Shown here: in pieces, positions 55,684 through 64,000 of the stretch | Numbering within the stretch: the first letter of the stretch is position 1 | How the letters are laid out: every line of letters starts with the position of its first letter | Source: Rosellinia necatrix | Lineage: Eukaryota > Ascomycota > Sordariomycetes > Xylariales > Xylariaceae | Direction: 5' to 3' | NCBI GenBank assembly: GCA_021209875.1 | Contig: JAGYVD010000010.1 | Coordinates: forward strand, 248,001 to 312,000 | Length of the DNA stretch: 64,000 bases | Translations under genes and position numbers: made by a program | Notes under the pieces: generated by a model | Database searches by the model: none | Seen by the model: the letters and a program-made list of their open reading frames with translations, nothing else | Told to the model about the DNA's origin: nothing

Positions 55684-56624
55684 ATGCCGAGCATTACCAA
55701 CCTCCGCGCCGTTGCTGCCGTTGCCGGATACCTGGCGCTGGGCACTGCAGCTCAGAACATTCGTGAATACAACTGCAATAACCAGCCCAACATCTGTTCA
55801 AATATCTGTTTCTGGCAGATATGTGTCTACCCCGAGCAAACCACCTACACCTACGATGATAGCACAGGAGAAGTCGCCGGTCGCCTTGTGGACTGCGGCG
55901 TGACGCATTCACCACGTCCTTGCACGTTTCCCAGCCTTGGAGAGACGGGAGATGAAGCGGACGAGTTTCCCTTCGCCAGCATGGCTGAAGGAGGGAGGAC
56001 GCCCTTCGGCGACGGCGCTAGTCTTCTCTGTGTCTCGGCAGAAGAACAACGAGGTGCGTAACGGGGCGGTTAATCATCGTCAATGTGCGACGCCGGCGAC
56101 CCAGTCATGCTAAAATCAAGCAAAAAAAAACCTATAGTGCGAGACGGTGCTATAACTCAGCTTTATCGCGGTCTCGCTCAAGGCACGGTGTTCGAGCTGG
56201 CGTTGACCAACACGGATGGCATGTGAGTGACAACTACGCTATGATATAACCTACCAAGACTCCATCCCCGTGTGCTGGCGGTGCCACTGTCGATTGCTAA
56301 CAATGGGATACGCCCGCCAGCCCCTACTGCGACCCGGGCGCGACCCCCAACCCGGGCTCTTGCGACGGAACCGAATTCGGTGGATTCCACCACTTCCCCC
56401 ATTATGACATCTACTGTAAGTGGAACGTCTATACCTTAGGAAGCATCCGATGTGTCGACGGGCAGACTGGCGAGTTTGTGGATCCTCCCGCCCAGCTCCA
56501 ACCCAGGAACAAATCCGACGAGCCCAGACACGCCAATTGGAGTGCCCTGCTGCATATAAGAGAGCCGGAGGTGGTTCGGCGCCTTGCAGTGCCCAAGCCA
56601 GTTGGGCTACGACTTGACGCCTGA
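55684..56624 (+). CDS. secreted NucA/NucB-type deoxyribonuclease
   Basis: Exons 55684-56053, 56138-56222 and 56321-56624; introns 84 and 98 nt; 252 aa. N-terminal signal peptide (MPSITNLRAVAAVAGYLALGTAAQ). The mature part has paired cysteines (YNCNNQPNICSNICFWQICV), then GVTHSPRPC and the DEFPFASMAEGG core, which corresponds to the D-E-[FY]-P-F-A-S active-site region of the NucA/NucB family (Pfam deoxyribonuclease NucA/NucB). LYRGLAQGTVFELALTN and DGTEFGGFHHFPHYDIY follow. It probably degrades extracellular DNA for nutrition or defence. A GTAAGT after DIYC could be an alternative donor, but reading through gives KWNVYTLGSIRCVDGQTG and an open frame to 56624. The C-terminal 45 residues are less certain. 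Confidence 0.75.
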
Positions 56625-58096
56625 GTATCACATGTAAATAACAAATCGGTATGCGGTTTAAGTGCCAAGCCAAGCCAGCCCGAGGCGAGTAGAAGCGCTG
56701 TTATTCGTGAATACGTCAATACAGCCGTCTGCAAAGGCCGCTCTGGCTCGACAGTATTAACAGGCAAATAAACTAAAAGCGAAACAAGTTATAACGAAAG
56801 GAATAGGAGCATTCTGATGGGAATAAGGAGGGTTTGAAGTCTGGGGGTTCGGTAGGCGGTTCATTAGACCGTATCTGGCCCGCGAGGCGATTCAGACATT
56901 AAAACCGGCCTGCTAGCGGTAGAGTTGGTATTTACAGCTTTATGCAGTATTTAAATCTACACTGTAGGCTGTTACTAAGTGTTATGAGTAATCTATGTGC
57001 AGACCTTCGTTGGCCTTTGCAGATCCGTGATACCATGCTAATAGGTAGATACAAAGCTACTACTATCATCATGCTAAGCAATTTAAAATTATAAGTAAAT
57101 ACACGAGTTATCACATAGCAGCCTATACTTACCTACCATCCACTGTCGATGCAGTTATGGCTGAGCGTTGAACGGCCCCTAGCTTGATGAATAGACCGAT
57201 ATTAAGGAGAACTAAAGTGAGCCTACTCTTGAGGGGGGTAACCGTATTGCGTGGCGGCCCTCCGCGGGTCAAAAGGCATTCTACCTTGATTTTGCCACTA
57301 TACCTATAGTTATATATATATATATATAGGGTAGGCAATGCTCATGTGTGTCACTTGGCTATGAGCCCCCGAAAAGTTATTCCGTCATATGGGCACTTTG
57401 TCATGTCCCCCCATACCATTCATTTTCCATATTTACCGATTTCCCTGGCGATTAATCGCCAGTCTCCTGGTAATTATGGGCTGACGTAACAACAAGCCCA
57501 AGGCCCGAAAACATGCATCCGTCATGCCAGTAACTCGGAGTTCTATTGGGCCCGGCAAGTAAGTGTCGAATGTTGGGGTACATCTCTGTATCTGGGGTGC
57601 ATGAGGCCGACCTCTCAGGGGGAGGGATATGTCATCAGGAGATTTAGCCTCATAAGGGGTCCCCATCCTTTTAGACAAACCCGGCCTGCTGGATATAGTA
57701 CGCAAAGCGCGCACTAGGATGAAACAGGACGGACGTCATCCGGATAAACACAGAAAGCCGGATGCGGAGCCAATAGGTCCTCGATCGAACCGACGAGTCA
57801 GTTGACGGGGGCCACAGGAAGAAATGTTGTTCCTGCCGTTGTGTCTTGCCGACTACCACTGCCATGCCTCTCGTAGTCTGCCGATATACGTCTTTGGCGT
57901 GTGCTCTTGGCGGCCATATGAGGAAGGGAAGCAATAAAAATGAATCTGAGCGACCTCTAGCTCGAACTGGCCACGAGGTCTAATATGGACTTAAAGGGGA
58001 GGAGGTTTCCCCCGACACAGGCCCTGGAACTCAGGGCCCAGGGCTAGACATCTCAGCGGTTTCTTTGCATGTGTCAAAAGAGTCAGTCTTAGGAGA
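56625..58096. other. intergenic spacer, 1.5 kb
   Basis: No gene seen. AT-rich with a TATATATATATATATA run at 57313-57327. The last 130 bp hold the leader of the dioxygenase gene. Confidence 0.55.
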
Positions 58097-59311
58097 ATGA
58101 TCTTCACATCGTCACTCGCGGCCGGCGTGGCGGCAGTGCTGTCGCTGGCCTCTGTGGTCACGGCGCACCCGGGCGAGCATCTCAGCGCACGCCGGATCAA
58201 AGACGAGGTGGACAACTCCCACGTGGTGAGCATGATGAACGCGAAGGCCTTGGAGGCGTGCCAGGACGACCCGGAGGTCAAGGCACGCAGGGAGCGGGCC
58301 GTCGCCCGCCGGGCGGCCACCTTCGAGCGGCTGCGGCGGGAGCGGAACCTCCAAGACAGTAAGTTCCAAGAAATAGCAGTCCATCCCAAGGACGAGGGGG
58401 GGGAGGAGGAGGGCACAGCGTACACGGGCCCGGCTGACACGTCGCGCACCTCGCCTTAGCGGCCTGGCTCCACCGGCGGGACGCGGCCTCGCTCCGGAAG
58501 TGGGCGGCGCTGAGCCACGACCGGACGGGGGCGGTCAACCTGACGCGGGAGTCGACGAACGAGGAGATCTTCGGGTCGAACACGAGCTGCGTGCTGACGC
58601 CGGACAACGCCAACGGGCCGTACTTCGTGTACCAGGAGCACATCCGGTCGGACCTGGTGGAGCGGACGGCCGGGGTGCCGATGCACGTGGAGCTGCAGTT
58701 CATCGACGTGACGACGTGCCGGCCGGCGACGCAGCTGCTGATCGACACGTGGTCGTGCAACGCCACGGGCGCGTACAGCGGCGTCAGCGCGGCCGGCGAG
58801 GGGGGGCTCGGCACGACGTACCTGCGCGGGGTGCAGCCGACGGACGGCGACGGCGTCGTCTCGTTCGACACCGTCTTCCCGGGCCACTACCAGGGCCGGG
58901 CCACGCACCAGCACCTCATCGCCCACGTCGGCGCCGCCACGCTGCCCAACGGCACCTACACCGGCGGCCGCGTCGCCCACCTGTCGCAGCTCTTCTTCGA
59001 CCAGGCCCTGCGCGACGCCGTCGAGGCCACCGCCCCCCTACAACACCAACCGCATCCCCAAGACCTCCAACCTCGCCGACCAGTTCACCGGCTACGCCGC
59101 CACCGCCAGGTACGACCCCTTCCCCAACTACATCATGCTCGGCAACGGCCTGTCCGGCGGCCTCTTCCTCTGGGCCGAGCTCGCCCTCAACACCTCCTCC
59201 AACTGGGACTACTACGCCCCCTACGCCGCGACGTGGAAGGAGGGCGGCGGGTACAACAACCCCAACTTCAATTTTATCGCCGTCGTGAACCCTCCGCCTA
59301 CTCATGGTTGA
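58097..59311 (+). CDS. extracellular intradiol ring-cleavage dioxygenase with a one-base frameshift
   Basis: Exons 58097-58358 and 58460-59311 (intron 101 nt). Signal peptide MIFTSSLAAGVAAVLSLASVVTA. Intradiol non-haem iron dioxygenases open catechols to muconates. Ligand regions are present: NGPYFV (Tyr), FPGHYQGRATHQHLIAH (Tyr, His, His). In the six-C run at 59033-59038 the frame slips: reading on gives LQHQPHPQDLQPRR..., while the +1 frame gives YNTNRIPKTSNLADQF, LFLWAELALN, SSNWDYY and NPNFNFIAVVNPPP to a TGA at 59311, the normal family C-terminus. One extra C is therefore present. Corrected length would be 370 aa. All four iron ligands lie upstream of the slip. It could be a sequencing error in a homopolymer or a real young null allele. 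Confidence 0.85.
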
Positions 59312-59988
59312 AGACATCGACGGCCGAGGGGGAGGGGGGGGGAGGGAGAGGGGATGGATGATCAAAAGAAGGGGTGGATGATCGGGGGGACGGGGTGTCG
59401 GATTCGCATATTTTTATTTTTCACATGTCATAAATCGAATTTCTAGACGATGATACATCGCTCCGTGTGAGCTATAAGTTAGCAAGCATACTGTTGTGAT
59501 GGGTCGCTTGGTCCAGGGACAGCATCTCGGTCCGAATGGCCAAGGGGTAGTAGTACACTTTCGCTAGCAAATATGATACATACCTTCAGCTGAATATCTA
59601 ACGTATCCGTTTGTATGCTTACATTCTATTAAGCGTGGAAATTAGCAGAGTACATAGATCATCTCCTGACAGGAGAGCACAGCCAACAGGAGACAATTTT
59701 GCCCCAAAACCAGTGTTAGTGTTTTCTCAAGCGATTCGACGACACTATGAACGACTTGGTATCATAAAGACTTGAAACACTGAACATGGCAGACATAGTA
59801 GGTCCATCAAAGAACAGTAATACCCCTGAAAACCCTATCCAACGCCTGTGCTCTGTATCCCCAAGCATCCAACCACGAGAGGTAAAATACCCCATCATCG
59901 TCATCATCATCATCGCCATCATCATCATCATCACCACCACCACCATGAGCAGCGTTTCCCTAAGTACGCAGTGCGTAGTAGGTCACTC
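59312..59988. other. convergent 3' intergenic region
   Basis: Between dioxygenase (+) and GST (-). Contains an ATC/ACC trinucleotide tract at 59891-59946. No gene seen. Confidence 0.6.
59891..59946. repeat. (ATC)n/(ACC)n microsatellite
   Basis: Imperfect CATCAT and CACCAC units over 55 bp, just beyond the stop codon of the GST gene. Confidence 0.85.
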
Positions 59989-60995
59989 TCAAGGCACGCC
60001 CCGCCCAGCGCGAATGGCCCTCGCGATCTGCGACTGCGCGACGTCGTCCGCGTACCGCCTGTGGACGGGGACGTAGTGCGCCCTCTCGCTCGTGGTCCTC
60101 CGGACGCTCTCCCGGCCGCGCACGGCGGCCTCCCAGACGCGCCACCGCGCCCACCGCGGCTCGTCGGCGCCGCCCCGCCCCGGCGCCGGGATCCCGAGGC
60201 CGCCCTTGAACTCGTCGAAGACCCAGAGGCGCGTCGCCCACGGCGCCGCGGCGACGTCGGGCAGCGAGAAGTCCCGCCCGGCGAAGTACGGCCCGCCGTC
60301 CGCCATGGCGCCGGCGAACTCGAGCAGGCCGTTCCGGAACTCGGCCCGCAGCGCGTCCAGCCTCGCGGCCCCGTCGCCGTCGTACGCCGCGGGCTGGAAC
60401 TGCAGCAGCCGGTGGAACGCCGGGACGATGCGGCTCGAGGCGTGGTCCGTCCAGATGCGGGTGCGCGCGCGCTCGTAGTCGTTCTTGCCGCCGCCCCCCC
60501 CCGCTGCCGGGAGTAGCCGCGGTTCGTGGTCTGCGTAGTGGTCCTCCAGGTACTCGCAGATGACGGTGCTCTCGTACAGGGCCTTGCCGGGCGCCACCTG
60601 TAGCGTCGGCACGAGGCCGCGCGGGTTGGCGCGCATGAGCTCCGGCGTCTTGTAGTAGGGGTTGACTGGTCGGAGCGTCAGTCCGGCGTCTGTCGGCTGC
60701 AACGCGGCGCATATCGCGATTCTTGACGCCGATTACGACGGGGGTGGACGAACGGACCTTCGATGTATTGGTATGGGATCCCTTTCTCTTCGAGCGTGAT
60801 CCAGACGCGTTGGACGAAGGGGCAGAACCATCCTGAATATAGCTTCAGTTCCTGTTCCGCTGAGTGGTTCTATCATGACTTGTTAGCTCTGATGGACGTG
60901 ATAGATAATAGGGAGATGGCTGTCTGTCTCACGTCGACGGTCTGCTTTGCGAGACCGGTCGCCACCGGGTGCAAGTCGGCATCGGGGATAGTCAT
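59989..60995 (-). CDS. omega-like glutathione S-transferase
   Basis: Exons 60995-60933, 60851-60758 and 60665-59989; introns 81 and 92 nt; 277 aa. The thioredoxin-fold N-domain begins LKLYSGWFCPFVQRVWITLEEKG, with the CPF active-site Cys at about 31 as in omega-class GSTs. LVPTLQ holds the cis-Pro, and YESTVICEYLEDHY is the glutathione-binding ES motif. The helical C-domain includes GPYFAGRDFSLPDVAAAPW, a conserved N-capping block. The family does glutathione-dependent reduction or dehydration rather than classic conjugation, in the cytosol. The first intron uses GGAACAG as acceptor because the nearby CACTCAG would create a stop; this needs transcript proof. The C-domain exon is very GC-rich. 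Confidence 0.88.
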
Positions 60996-61493
60996 ATTGA
61001 TCTCAGAAATTGAATCCGATGTGACCAATATCCGAATATCTGAATATCTGAATATGAATTGGTGGAATGGAGACTATTGCCTCCTATATATATATATATT
61101 TGTAGATGTACAAATCCCTTTGTAGACCATACCCATGACGTGTATGGGATGAGCTGGAGTCAATGGCTTCCCAACTCCGCCCCAAACCGTGCTCCCACCC
61201 ACCTCCTCAATGAATAAGGTGCGCAGTTACGAGTGACGAAGACACCTTTGGTAGGCGGACAGGTATGTAATAGCGGTCTTTTGAATACTGGGTTCTCGGG
61301 AGCCAAGCGGTCGATTACAAATTACAGCCAACCTATCCCACCTTGCCCGTTGGATGCCGCACTCTATCATCGCGTTTCCCCACGATTGATAAGCATTGTT
61401 ACGAGGTTCGACATCCCCATATACATCGCTCTGCTGTCATTGCCGAGCGTCCAAGACTTGCGAAGTAACAGCATTTGGTTCGGCCCAAGCGCA
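60996..61493. other. GST promoter / 3' flank of the hydroxylase gene
   Basis: Contains an alternating TA run at 61085-61099, which on the minus strand lies about 90-105 bp upstream of the GST start and may serve as its TATA box. No gene seen. Confidence 0.5.
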
Positions 61494-62405
61494 TTATTCA
61501 ATTGGACGGTACTGCCGCGGCCAGATATTCATCGCCGTCTTCAGACCGCTTGTGACAGGCAAACCAGCATGAACAGTTCGTGTGTCCCCCGTGCCGTTAG
61601 GGAACAGATTAACCCAAAAGATTCCATTTCCGGCAATGGGTCTAAAAGCGAGCCCGCCATCTTCATGTTCACGCCATAGTCGACTTCTGTCGCCCTCCTT
61701 TGGTTGTGGCGACACGGCTTTGATAAAGGGGAACCAAGTCTCACCCTCGGTGCAGTTATCCTGCAGTATGACGAAGAAGCTCGCAACTCTGTTGAAGGTC
61801 CGCGGCGATCCGTCAAATGCTGTCTGTGGTATCCGCATCCAGTCGTGATGGAGGTTGTACTCCTGCCCTGCCGTATACCGCACAAGCTGCGGCACACCCA
61901 TCTCGTCCTCGTCGGGATCAAGGATAGTCCCGAGGAAGCTCCTGGATCGCTCAAGCACACATTGTACCGCTGGGTCTTCGGCTGGCAGCGCGGCGCTCCA
62001 TGACGTGCGATACGGATCCTGGATTAATTTCCCACCCTGATTCACCACTGAGGGGTTGAAGCGGCCCTCGCCAATTTTCAGGATACCCTCCATGTCTCGG
62101 GCGTTGAGGAAGTCACGGATATAAATGACAAGAGGGTCGAGTGAGATAAGCTCGGTTTTGTAGCTCTGATCTTTGCATCGCAAGTCATCGGACGATGAGT
62201 TCGATTGCGATGATGGCGGCGATGGCGATGGCGGCGGCGATGGCGGCGGCGGCGGCGGCGAACCCAGTGAACTCATCGAGGGCTCTAATCCCGAGCCAAG
62301 GATCCATACAGCTATGATTGTGCAGAAAACACCCACAACAATAGATGCGGCAGCTTGCCTCTTGCTGATTGCCAGCTTGGGCTTGGTGGCAGATGGTTTA
62401 ACCAT
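61494..62405 (-). CDS. membrane-anchored prolyl 4-hydroxylase-like 2-oxoglutarate/Fe(II) dioxygenase
   Basis: Single exon, 303 aa from MVKPSATKPK. A transmembrane anchor at about 19-38 (AASIVVGVFCTIIAVWIL) follows a basic tail, so type II ER/Golgi topology is likely. A Pro/Ser-rich stalk (PPPPPPSPPP) with length-variable GGCGGCGAT DNA repeats follows. The catalytic double-stranded beta-helix has its iron ligands in YNLHHDW (His186, Asp188) and TVHAGLPVTSGLKTAMNIW (His279; Lys289 for 2-oxoglutarate). RTSWSA, LVRYTAGQEY and GGETWFP-like EGETWFP are P4H blocks. It hydroxylates proline or a related residue in a secreted or membrane protein. Collagen-type substrates are absent in fungi, so the substrate is unknown. 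Confidence 0.9.
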   Translation of the reverse strand: MVKPSATKPKLAISKRQAAASIVVGVFCTIIAVWILGSGLEPSMSSLGSPPPPPPSPPPSPSPPSSQSNSSSDDLRCKDQSYKTELISLDPLVIYIRDFLNARDMEGILKIGEGRFNPSVVNQGGKLIQDPYRTSWSAALPAEDPAVQCVLERSRSFLGTILDPDEDEMGVPQLVRYTAGQEYNLHHDWMRIPQTAFDGSPRTFNRVASFFVILQDNCTEGETWFPFIKAVSPQPKEGDRSRLWREHEDGGLAFRPIAGNGIFWVNLFPNGTGDTRTVHAGLPVTSGLKTAMNIWPRQYRPIE

Positions 62406-63052
62406 TGTCTAAGATAGGGGAAATACGCCTTAACGGGGACATATTTTCATAGTAAACTGAGTATACAAAATCGACAGGAGCACCAGAACGAAATGACGAG
62501 CTTCAATGGCGACTAAATTGTTCGATGCATCAGGATACCGGCGCGTTCCATTCCGAGATGTCTGTCCTGCTTAAAATCTCATAATTTATCCGGCACCACC
62601 TTTAGGGCGATCATTACTTGCATTCATCATGCTTACCATCTATCTCCTGCGATATGAATCCGAAAAGTTCTATTCAAACAAAGTTGGTCGGCCCTATAGG
62701 CTCGAGTGAGGTTCTAGTTGTGGTTATGAAAGAAATATGATACGTTTCGAGAATCATGGTGTGTAAGAAAAGGGTTTAGAGGGGTTTTACTCCGCAGTGA
62801 GCTAACACCGAGGAATACATACCTAGGTAGATGCTTGTCTAGGTAGGTAGGTAGTAAAGCACTATATAGTGCAGTGTATACTCGACCCACATTACCCCCG
62901 GTCACCAGGTGCAAGCTTGATAAGCACCTAGCTATCGGAGGGACCAAATTTCTTGAGACAGACGCCGAAGAACATCCCACTTGTTCTAGCTCCTCTCTCA
63001 ACATACCGTCGACAACATACCGTCGACAACAATTGAAATACGACAGCGCGCC
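62406..63052. other. divergent promoter between hydroxylase and UTP11
   Basis: Contains an ACCTAGGTAG / CTAGGTAGGTAGGTAG island at 62822-62855 with an ACTATATAGTG palindrome (62861-62871) right after it, then a tandem ACATACCGTCGACA repeat (63003-63030) just before the UTP11 start. No gene seen. Confidence 0.6.
62822..62855. repeat. ACCTAGGT island
   Basis: Two clusters of CTAGGTAG units about 10 bp apart, about 200 bp upstream of the UTP11 start codon. Confidence 0.75.
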
Positions 63053-64000
63053 ATGTCTTCCCTCCGAAATGCCGTCAACCGGCGCGTCCATCGCGAGCGA
63101 GATCAATTACAAGACCGCAAAACCCGCTACGGGCTGCTCGAGAAGCACAAGGTGTGTGCAGCAACCCTGACCCGGATCACCAGCCGCCAACAAGCACTGA
63201 CGAAGGGGAACAGGACTACCGGCTGCGAGCGCAAGACCACAATCGCAAGAAGGCGCAGCTGAAGAGTCTCCGGAAGAAGGCCGAAGACCGCAACGAAGAT
63301 GTAAGTGGACAGGTCACCACCACCATCATCACCTCCTCCCATACCTCCCTCCCATCTCAAGGATGCTACTCTACGTGAACAAAGCCTAATGCGTCCACGC
63401 CCCCGGCGAACAGGAGTTCTACTTTGGCATGCTCTCGCGCTCGGGCCCCGCGACGACGCTCTCGAGCGGCAGCAAGCGGTGGGACGGCACGGTGGCCGGC
63501 GACCGCGGAAACAAGGCGCTGGACACGAGCGTGGTGCGGCTCATGAAGACGCAGGACGTGGGGTACGTGCGGGCGATGCGGAACGTGGCGACGAAAGAGG
63601 TGCGCGCCTTAGAGGAGCGCGTCGTCGCGCTCGGTGCCGACGCCGATGCCGACGGTGCGGCGGAAGACGATGAGGAAGGAGACGAGGACGACGACGGCAT
63701 GGACTTCGACTTCGGCGACGATGACATCTCCGGGAAGAAGAACAAGAACAAGAAACCCGCACCGCGGAAAACAGTCTTCGCAGATGCAGAGGACGAGCGC
63801 GAGGACCAGATACAGCGGGACGCGGAACAAGACGACAACGACGATGACGACGGAGTGGAAGGGGGGGATGGGAAGAAGGGCGACCCCGCGGAACGCCGCG
63901 CCAGGCAGAAGCGGAAGCTGCTGGAGAAGCTGCGGCGGCGGCTGCTGGGCGCGCGGAAGAAGCAGAGCGCGCTCGCGCGGGCCGAGCACGAGCTCGAGGT
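63053..64000 (+). CDS. UTP11: U3 snoRNP / SSU processome protein Utp11 (partial, runs off right edge)
   Basis: Exons 63053-63151, 63214-63300 and 63414 to beyond 64000; introns 62 and 113 nt. The N-terminus [74 protein letters not shown] and [16 protein letters not shown] are the conserved Utp11 blocks. Utp11 belongs to the small-subunit processome and is needed for 18S rRNA maturation in the nucleolus. An acidic insertion ([21 protein letters not shown]) and a Lys-rich stretch follow, as in filamentous fungi. The visible part is 257 codons; the gene continues past the window. The reading frame is open to the edge. Confidence 0.95.

Noticed and set aside
1..64000. tRNA, 5S rRNA or other structured RNA genes
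   Set aside because: I looked for B-box-like GGTTCGAATCC and cloverleaf-compatible arms in the spacers and saw none convincing; tRNAscan-SE and Infernal would settle it.

Overview
This is nuclear DNA from a filamentous ascomycete (Pezizomycotina, most likely a Sordariomycete). The genes are separated by long intergenic spacers, and most are split by 50-250 nt introns with GTRNGT donors, CTRAY branch points and YAG acceptors. Coding exons are GC-rich, while spacers carry microsatellites and an ACCTAGGT-type palindrome. HET-domain, NACHT/WD40, LaeA-like, MARVEL and fungal CBM1 families point the same way. The genus cannot be named from the sequence alone. Exon structures below were built by eye from splice signals, frame and family conservation.

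Layout. 0-10 kb: mostly spacer, with a possible gene start leaving the left edge and one MYND-finger protein (5.65-7.13 kb, minus). 10-20 kb: conserved housekeeping genes, namely a MARVEL membrane protein (+), diphthamide synthesis DPH2 (-), a FAT1-type very-long-chain acyl-CoA synthetase (-) and the GPI-transamidase subunit PIG-S (+). 20-36 kb: accessory-looking, with an mpaB-type ER oxygenase (+), a HET-domain incompatibility gene with a frame problem (-), a 4.8 kb gene-poor spacer, a nine-exon LaeA-like methyltransferase with a long Ala/Thr/Pro tail (+) and a secreted CBM1 protein of unknown function (-). 36-53 kb: GNAT acetyltransferase (-), JEN-type carboxylate transporter (-), catalase (+), sulfite oxidase (+) and a second MARVEL protein (-). 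53-64 kb: a decayed NACHT-WD40 receptor fragment (-), a secreted NucA/NucB-type nuclease (+), an intradiol dioxygenase carrying a one-base frameshift (+), an omega-like GST (-), a prolyl 4-hydroxylase-like oxygenase (-) and the 5' part of the ribosome-biogenesis gene UTP11 (+, cut by the window end).

The genes do not form one obvious pathway or a backbone-containing secondary-metabolite cluster. Three loose themes are visible: lipid, membrane and GPI handling at 10-20 kb; redox and detoxification (catalase, sulfite oxidase, GST, intradiol dioxygenase, mpaB-like oxygenase); and non-self recognition genes in decay (HET and NWD). The most unusual features are the broken or odd reading frames (HET exon 2/3 junction, C6 tract in the dioxygenase, stops in the WD40 gene), the orphan CBM1 architecture, the low-complexity tail on the methyltransferase, very small exons (7 nt and 13 nt), and the recurrent palindromic ACCTAGGT islands in spacers.
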